14,356 nucleotides of DNA from Stagonosporopsis chrysanthemi (lineage: Eukaryota; Ascomycota; Dothideomycetes; Pleosporales; Didymellaceae), in assembly GCA_022560025.1 (NCBI GenBank), contig JAFISE010000357.1:1-14356 (forward strand), in the 5' to 3' direction. This document shows, in pieces, positions 10,561 through 14,356 of this stretch; position 1 is the first letter of the stretch, and every line of letters starts with the position of its first letter. The position numbers were made by a program, and so were the translations under genes. The notes beneath the pieces are model-generated. The model saw nothing but the letters and a program-made list of their open reading frames with translations, was not told the DNA's origin and searched no databases.

Positions 10561-11223
10561 GCTCGGCACGAGAGCTAGGCGCGTTGATGAGATGAGAGAA
10601 GGGGGAAAGATGCTGTCTCTCGTCCCTGCAAGAGTTGGTCTTGAAGGTACTGTCGCGGTATGCATGCACTGGGATCGAAGTGGACCTGCGTGGCTGTGAC
10701 GTAAGGACGCATCGTCATATAATCACGATCATTCGTGGTCGGACGTTCGAAGAAAGGGTGACTGAGGTGTTCGGTGCGTATGGTGGAGTTTGTGACAATA
10801 ATCTAAGTGAGCCAGGTACAGGTAGCCTGTCGTAGGCTACGCAGAGACTTCATGACTGGTAGACCAATGTGTCTGAGTTCCCTATATTCAACGCTTTTGA
10901 TCCTACATCAGCATGATAGCAATGCCGGCCTCCATTCAGTCTCCTGCGTATACATATACTTTGTGGGTAATAGATATCAGCGCAGCCAGCAATTGAAGCA
11001 GATAATGCGAGTGCTGCTAGATGTTGCTCATCATGCGCCGATCCCCTGGCCCGGGCTGACTACACCACCCTCAGTGCAGTGCTTGCCTTGCAGCTATTGC
11101 AGTATCTTGGTCCAAGATGCATGACGTGGGGCCATTGTAGTTGACACGTATCGCATCGGTCTGTTTTGAGAAATTCAGGGTCGCGCGAGGAAGGTGTGGT
11201 GAGCTGTCGATGTGCGCGAGGCT

Positions 11224-11611
11224 TCATTTGCGGGGGTCTCGTTTCTGCCAGGTGAGGTCCTTGAACTGAGACTTGACCTCGTCTTTGAAATGGTCGAGGG
11301 CGGAAGGACCGGTGCCTGTGCCGTCAGTTGCTGTTGGTTTCGGTGGGTGGTGGTCACGTACGACCCAGACCATTTTTTGGCTCATGGTCGGGGATCCTGT
11401 TGATCTTCCTGTACACTTTTTGAACGCCGCGGTTGAAGGTTGGGCTCCGGATCAGCTGGAAACGTGCGAGTCAGCGATGTACACGGTCTGGTTTGCGCAA
11501 GATACTTGACATACTGCTGCGACGGCCCACGCCTGCGACGACTGTCAGTTTGATGGTTGCACCAGTGGCAAGTGCTGGACGTACCTCGAGAAGAGCAAAC
11601 CAAGGCGCCAT
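11224..11611 (-). CDS. Small Mrx7-like (MIOREX complex component 7 family) protein, three exons
   Basis: Read on the minus strand, exons 11611-11585, 11455-11362 and 11315-11224 join in frame to 70 residues with a stop at 11226-11224. The protein starts MAPWFALLELIRSPTFNRG, continues with a basic helix (VQKVYRKINRI, 20-30), a short Gly/Pro-containing linker, then DHFKDEVKSQFKDL (48-61) and a basic C terminus. An R-S-P-T-F segment, a basic helix and a terminal acidic/basic helix with Gln-Phe fit my memory of the fungal Mrx7 family, small mitochondrial proteins associated with the MIOREX ribosome-organising complex; the precise role is not established. All four splice sites are consensus (both donors GTACGT; branches CTGAC), and phases 0 and 1 agree with the frames. 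The start has G at -3 and G at +4. The gene diverges from the phosphatase, with about 850 bp between starts. Family assignment is from memory and less sure than the gene model. Confidence 0.72.
11316..11361 (-). other. Intron 2 of the Mrx7-like gene
   Basis: The 46-bp minus-strand intron has a GTACGT donor and a CACAG acceptor with CTGAC just before it. It joins C|GC as an Arg codon and opens directly into the C-terminal helix. Confidence 0.75.
11456..11584 (-). other. Intron 1 of the Mrx7-like gene, with a nested alternative acceptor
   Basis: The 129-bp minus-strand intron has a GTACGT donor and a TTTCCAG acceptor preceded by GCTGAC. A second acceptor, GTCGCAG, ends at 11533 with its own CTGAC. 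Using it would make a 52-bp intron and lead to a stop after 35 codons. Confidence 0.7.
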
Positions 11612-11852
11612 GACGGCTTGCTGAGACAGCGTTCACATGAAATGACGGGGACGCAGTAATAGCAGAGAGCCAGAGGCTGCAGCGTTGTGGTGCACTTCAG
11701 CTTCAGTGGCGGTTGAGTGAAGAGTGAGAGCTGTCAGACACTGGCGGGAGGCGTCGCCCGCCGGCTGGACCAGGATCTGCGTGCCGCCGCGCAGCCCTGG
11801 ATCAGACGTGCATGCATGACAGCTGCTGGCGGCGGCGGCGTGTTGCTGCGTC

Positions 11853-12029
11853 ATGTTGGTCGTGCATTGCCTCTCTGATGTCGAGGAGCGAGAGCGTGAG
11901 CGTGCTGCTCGCCACCAGCATTCCTCGGTCGCTGCTCGCTCTGCGCTGTCTACATATATAGATACACTCTGCATGCCGCACCCCTCGGTAGTCCGACGTG
12001 CTCCACGCTACAGCCAGCCTGCGCCCTGA
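11853..12029 (+). other. Possible upstream ORF (58 codons) before the phosphatase
   Basis: ATG at 11853 (and an in-frame ATG at 11973) opens a frame ending at TGA 12027-12029, in the same frame as the phosphatase first exon. It is rich in Arg, Ala and Ser and matches nothing I know. If transcription starts upstream of it, it would act as a uORF, or as an N-terminal exon if an intron removed the stop. Confidence 0.25.
11955..11960 (+). promoter_or_regulatory. Putative TATA box of the phosphatase gene
   Basis: The sequence is TACATATATAGATAC. Transcription starting about 30 bp downstream would begin after the ATG at 11973, leaving 12462 as the first ATG of the message. There is motif evidence only. 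Confidence 0.35.
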
Positions 12030-12461
12030 CGGCACGGCCCCCCCCCCTCCTCGAGGCTCTCGCCGAGGGGGTCCTGGAGATCGTCGAGCAAAAGTCGGCC
12101 GCCCGAGGGCACTCGCGTTGACTGCTTTGGCGGCCGAGTTCCCGCGTCGTGGCCCCTCCAGCCATACGCTGCGTCTGCGCACTCGGAGAGCCTTCACCGC
12201 CTCTGCCGCAGCCTACACCGACAGCAGCCCCTCGCCGTCACTAGAGCGCTCCTGGGCGCCTCGACCGTCGCGAGTCACGCAACCGCCTCGCCGCCCTCGT
12301 CCGCGACCCAGCAACGAGCCTTCTCCCTCCAACTGCCAGGACCACCAGTGCGCCTGGACACGGACCGCGACGCCTTCACGCTGCAGAAACTCCGCGCGCT
12401 CAGGCGCAAGGCGAAGCTCAAGGGCGGCCTGCTCAGGAGCGGCTCGGCCTCGACAGGCGTC

Positions 12462-13854
12462 ATGTCTGCGCCCAGCTCGGCGCCCGTCTCGCCCACATCG
12501 TCGAAGCGCTCGCGCAGCAAGGACAGCACGCGGTCAGCCACCCATGCCTCGCTCGCCACCCCGGCTGCGAGCACCACCCTCAGCACGCCCGCTGTCAGCA
12601 CCCACAACCTCCTGCCTCCACTGAACATGGACCCCGCACCCAATGGCACCCAGCCTCCAGACCCCACCCCTTATCCCGCCTTCCTGGGGCCGAGGAGAAC
12701 AGGCAGGTCCACTCGGCCACGGTTGTGTTCGCCACAGACGCGCTAACTCGTGCACAGCAACCCTCGACACCAAGTGGGATGACCTGGAATGGGCGCAGAT
12801 GGCCCGCCTTCGAGACAGCATGGCCGCGACCGACAGCGAACAGCCGGCCCAGTGGGCGCATTGCAGCGGCGAGGCCTATGCTTCCCGGAACCGCTACATG
12901 AACGTCCATCCATACCAGGCGAACAGAGTCCACTTGGGAGTCCCCGAAGATGCCTTCGACTACATCAACGCCTCGCCCATCACGCTCAAGTCGACCAAAC
13001 TCGGCACCGTCCTGAAGTACATTGCCACACAGGGGCCCAAGGCCGACAGCTGGTCGCATTTCTGGCGCATGATCTGGCAACAGAACGAGTCGCCAGCCGT
13101 CGTCGTCATGGTCACCAAGACCCACGAATCAGGCCGCGAAAAGTGCTATCCTTACTACCCTCTATCGACCGCAGATCCGGACCTACGCGTCAACGAATAC
13201 GACGAATTTGGGGACGGCTTTGTACACAGCTTGCATTTGACCGAGTTATCACACGACCCCGAGGCGAGGACCGAGGTTCGAGAGCTGGACATGACAACAG
13301 AAGATGAAAGCGAATCCCGCAAGATATGGCATCTGCTGTTCGAGGGCTGGCCAGACTTCTCCGTTCCCGAAGGCGCAAACAAGGACGCTCTGCTGAAGAT
13401 GGTGGAGCTGTCGCGCCAAAAGAACTCGAACAACTCCACTAACCCTCGCATCGTGCACTGCAGCGCCGGCATTGGTAGAAGCGGCACATTCATCGCTCTG
13501 GACTGGCTCATCCAGGAGCTCGAGGAGGGCTCTCTGGACGCTGTACCCGACGACGAGGATCCTGTCGTGCGCGTCGTCGAGATGCTCAGAGACCAGCGCC
13601 CCATGATGGTGCAGTCCAAGCAGCAGTTCATCTTCATATACGACACCCTCCGCGACCGCTGGCGCGACCGCTGGATCGGCCTGCACCCAGAGGAAGCGAG
13701 TCAGCTAGGCATCCCGTCGAGTTCGAGCGACGACGAGCCCGCGCTCAAGCGCCAGAAGAGCAATGCCGACGGCCCTGCTGATGCCCCTTTTGTGGGTGAT
13801 GCTGATGAGCGCGCAAAGCTCGAGGCTGAACTCAGTGGCGCTGATTTCGAATGA
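12462..13854 (+). CDS. Classical protein tyrosine phosphatase, two exons
   Basis: Exons 12462-12702 and 12758-13854 encode 445 residues. Residues 1-70 are Ser/Thr/Pro/Ala rich and disordered; a catalytic domain of about 290 residues follows. Landmarks in order are YPAFL (71-75), the phosphotyrosine loop NRY (125-127), DYINAS, YIATQGP, HFWRMIWQQ, the WPD loop with Asp280 (general acid), the P-loop HCSAGIGRSGTF with nucleophile Cys315 and Arg321, and the Q-loop with Gln366 and Gln370. All residues needed for hydrolysis of phosphotyrosine are present, so the enzyme should be active. The tail has an acidic patch and the basic LKRQK, a possible nuclear signal. Yeast relatives (Ptp1, Pyp-type) act on phosphotyrosine signalling proteins including MAP kinases; the substrate here is unknown. 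The start at 12462 is the first ATG after 11973, with G at -3. A shorter start at 12643, using a normal GT donor, would lose PAFL and is less likely. Confidence 0.93.
12703..12757 (+). other. Probable GC-AG intron of the phosphatase gene
   Basis: The donor reads ACAG|GCAGGT, the branch is GCTAAC (12742-12747) and the acceptor is TGCACAG, 55 bp in all. It joins G|CA as Ala81, linking PAFLGPRRT to TLDTKWDDLEW in frame. The GT donor 4 nt later (12707) would give stop codon TGA eight codons into the second exon. No other acceptor follows the branch site closely. Confidence 0.65.
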
Positions 13855-14247
13855 TGGCGAGATTCTGGTCAGCGTATCTTGTCTCCAGGTTGAGAGGGCA
13901 ATGTCACGCACCACCTCGACGGCGCGGTCGAGGGGCCTCCCACATCCAGCTTCAGCTTCACTACGGCGGACGGTCGACAGGGGTGATCCGCATAGAAACA
14001 GCAACGCCCCTCACAGCAGGCACGGTGCAATGGGTAGGACGATGGGCGCAACAGCGTCAACGGCACGCAGAGCAATAGCGTGAGCGACAGCGGCACAGGC
14101 AGCCCCTCACCTCTCCCGGTCTCTGTCCTCTCACCCGCCTCAGAAGAGCAAGTCTTCTGCAACCCCCCTTCGATCCCTCTGTTTTCCTCACGCCCGTCTC
14201 CTTTCTCCACCTTGAACCAGCTCTGGCAACCGCGCGGCGTGCGTTCG
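13855..14247. other. 3' flank of the phosphatase, turning C/T rich
   Basis: No gene and no AATAAA are seen. From about 14100 the plus strand becomes C/T rich, as in fungal promoters, suggesting that another plus-strand gene may begin beyond the window. Confidence 0.5.
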
Positions 14248-14287
<40 letters not shown>

Positions 14288-14328
14288 TTCCCCCCCCCCC
14301 CTCCCCCTTTCTTTTCTTTTTTTTTTTT
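14248..14328. repeat. 81-bp pure pyrimidine tract with a 40-base C run
   Basis: The tract holds C40 (14248-14287), TT, C12 (14290-14301), T, C5, then T-rich sequence to 14328. It may be a promoter pyrimidine tract, but the C run could be inflated by sequencing or assembly error. Confidence 0.9.
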
Positions 14329-14356
14329 GTGTGTGCTGCGTGCTTTCTTGTTTGTC

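Larger units (their letters stand above)
8170..11223. other. 3-kb region without a recognised gene, between two convergent 3' ends
   Basis: The epimerase ends at its left and the minus-strand small gene ends at its right, so neither has its promoter here. No known protein or RNA family was recognised. Bases 8600-9500 are C-rich on the plus strand, with a nearly G-free CCCACC-type stretch at about 9330-9480. Bases 9600-9950 are G-rich, that is C/T-rich on the minus strand, and about 10260-10450 is again C/A-rich on the plus strand. Such tracts are typical of leaders and core promoters in filamentous fungi. Short open frames of 60-127 codons exist on both strands; none has a convincing spliced continuation. 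Confidence 0.6.
11612..12461. other. Divergent promoter region and GC-rich leader of the phosphatase
   Basis: This region separates two divergently read genes. A TATATA lies at 11955-11960. GC content rises sharply rightward, and a C9-10 run sits near 12037-12046. After the ATG at 11973 there is no plus-strand ATG until 12462, which supports that start. The phosphatase frame is open without a stop from 12030, but nothing proves it is translated. Confidence 0.55.

Noticed and set aside
12643..12706. Phosphatase start at ATG 12643 with a normal GT-AG intron
   Set aside because: It is in frame but drops the YPAFL segment expected before the domain, has C at -3, and ignores the earlier ATG at 12462. 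It is kept as the alternative model.
12595..13686. Several antisense frames of 95-176 codons opposite the phosphatase
   Set aside because: They mirror a GC-rich, conserved coding sequence on the plus strand and show no domain of their own.

Overview
The window looks like nuclear DNA of a filamentous ascomycete. The best guess is a dothideomycete such as a Mycosphaerellales relative, but that is inference from gene content and style, not a database match. The support is a Zn(II)2Cys6 regulator, introns of 46-55 bp (one of 129 bp) with CTAAC or CTGAC branch sites, C/T-rich leaders, no operon structure and no bacterial ribosome-binding sites.

Layout. Bases 1-5203 hold no gene I can support; there is only an 8-bp minisatellite (821-876) and a 17-bp direct duplication (53-86). 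A three-exon Zn2Cys6 transcription factor lies at 5204-6220 (+). After about 900 bp comes a two-exon aldose 1-epimerase at 7122-8169 (+), with a candidate leader intron and an AATAAA signal. Bases 8170-11223 contain no recognisable gene, yet hold promoter-like C-rich and G-rich tracts and several short repeats and hairpins. A small three-exon gene lies on the minus strand at 11224-11611. It is invisible as a long ORF but splices cleanly to a 70-residue protein resembling the Mrx7 (MIOREX complex component 7) family. Diverging from it is a classical protein tyrosine phosphatase at 12462-13854 (+), preceded by a long GC-rich, ATG-free leader. The right end (13855-14356) becomes pyrimidine rich, with a 40-base C run inside an 81-base pure pyrimidine tract, probably next to the promoter of a gene beyond the window.

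The four genes look like independent housekeeping or regulatory genes: sugar anomer interconversion, transcription control, a mitochondrial small protein and phosphotyrosine signalling. I see no gene cluster, phage, transposon, CRISPR array or RNA gene.

The most interesting points are about gene structure. The phosphatase apparently needs a GC-AG intron whose donor sits 4 nt before a GT donor that would break the frame. The two introns of the transcription factor cut into and just after its zinc cluster, and retaining both keeps the frame open. The small minus-strand gene has two competing acceptors. The 3-kb stretch between two convergent 3' ends may hide a transcript.
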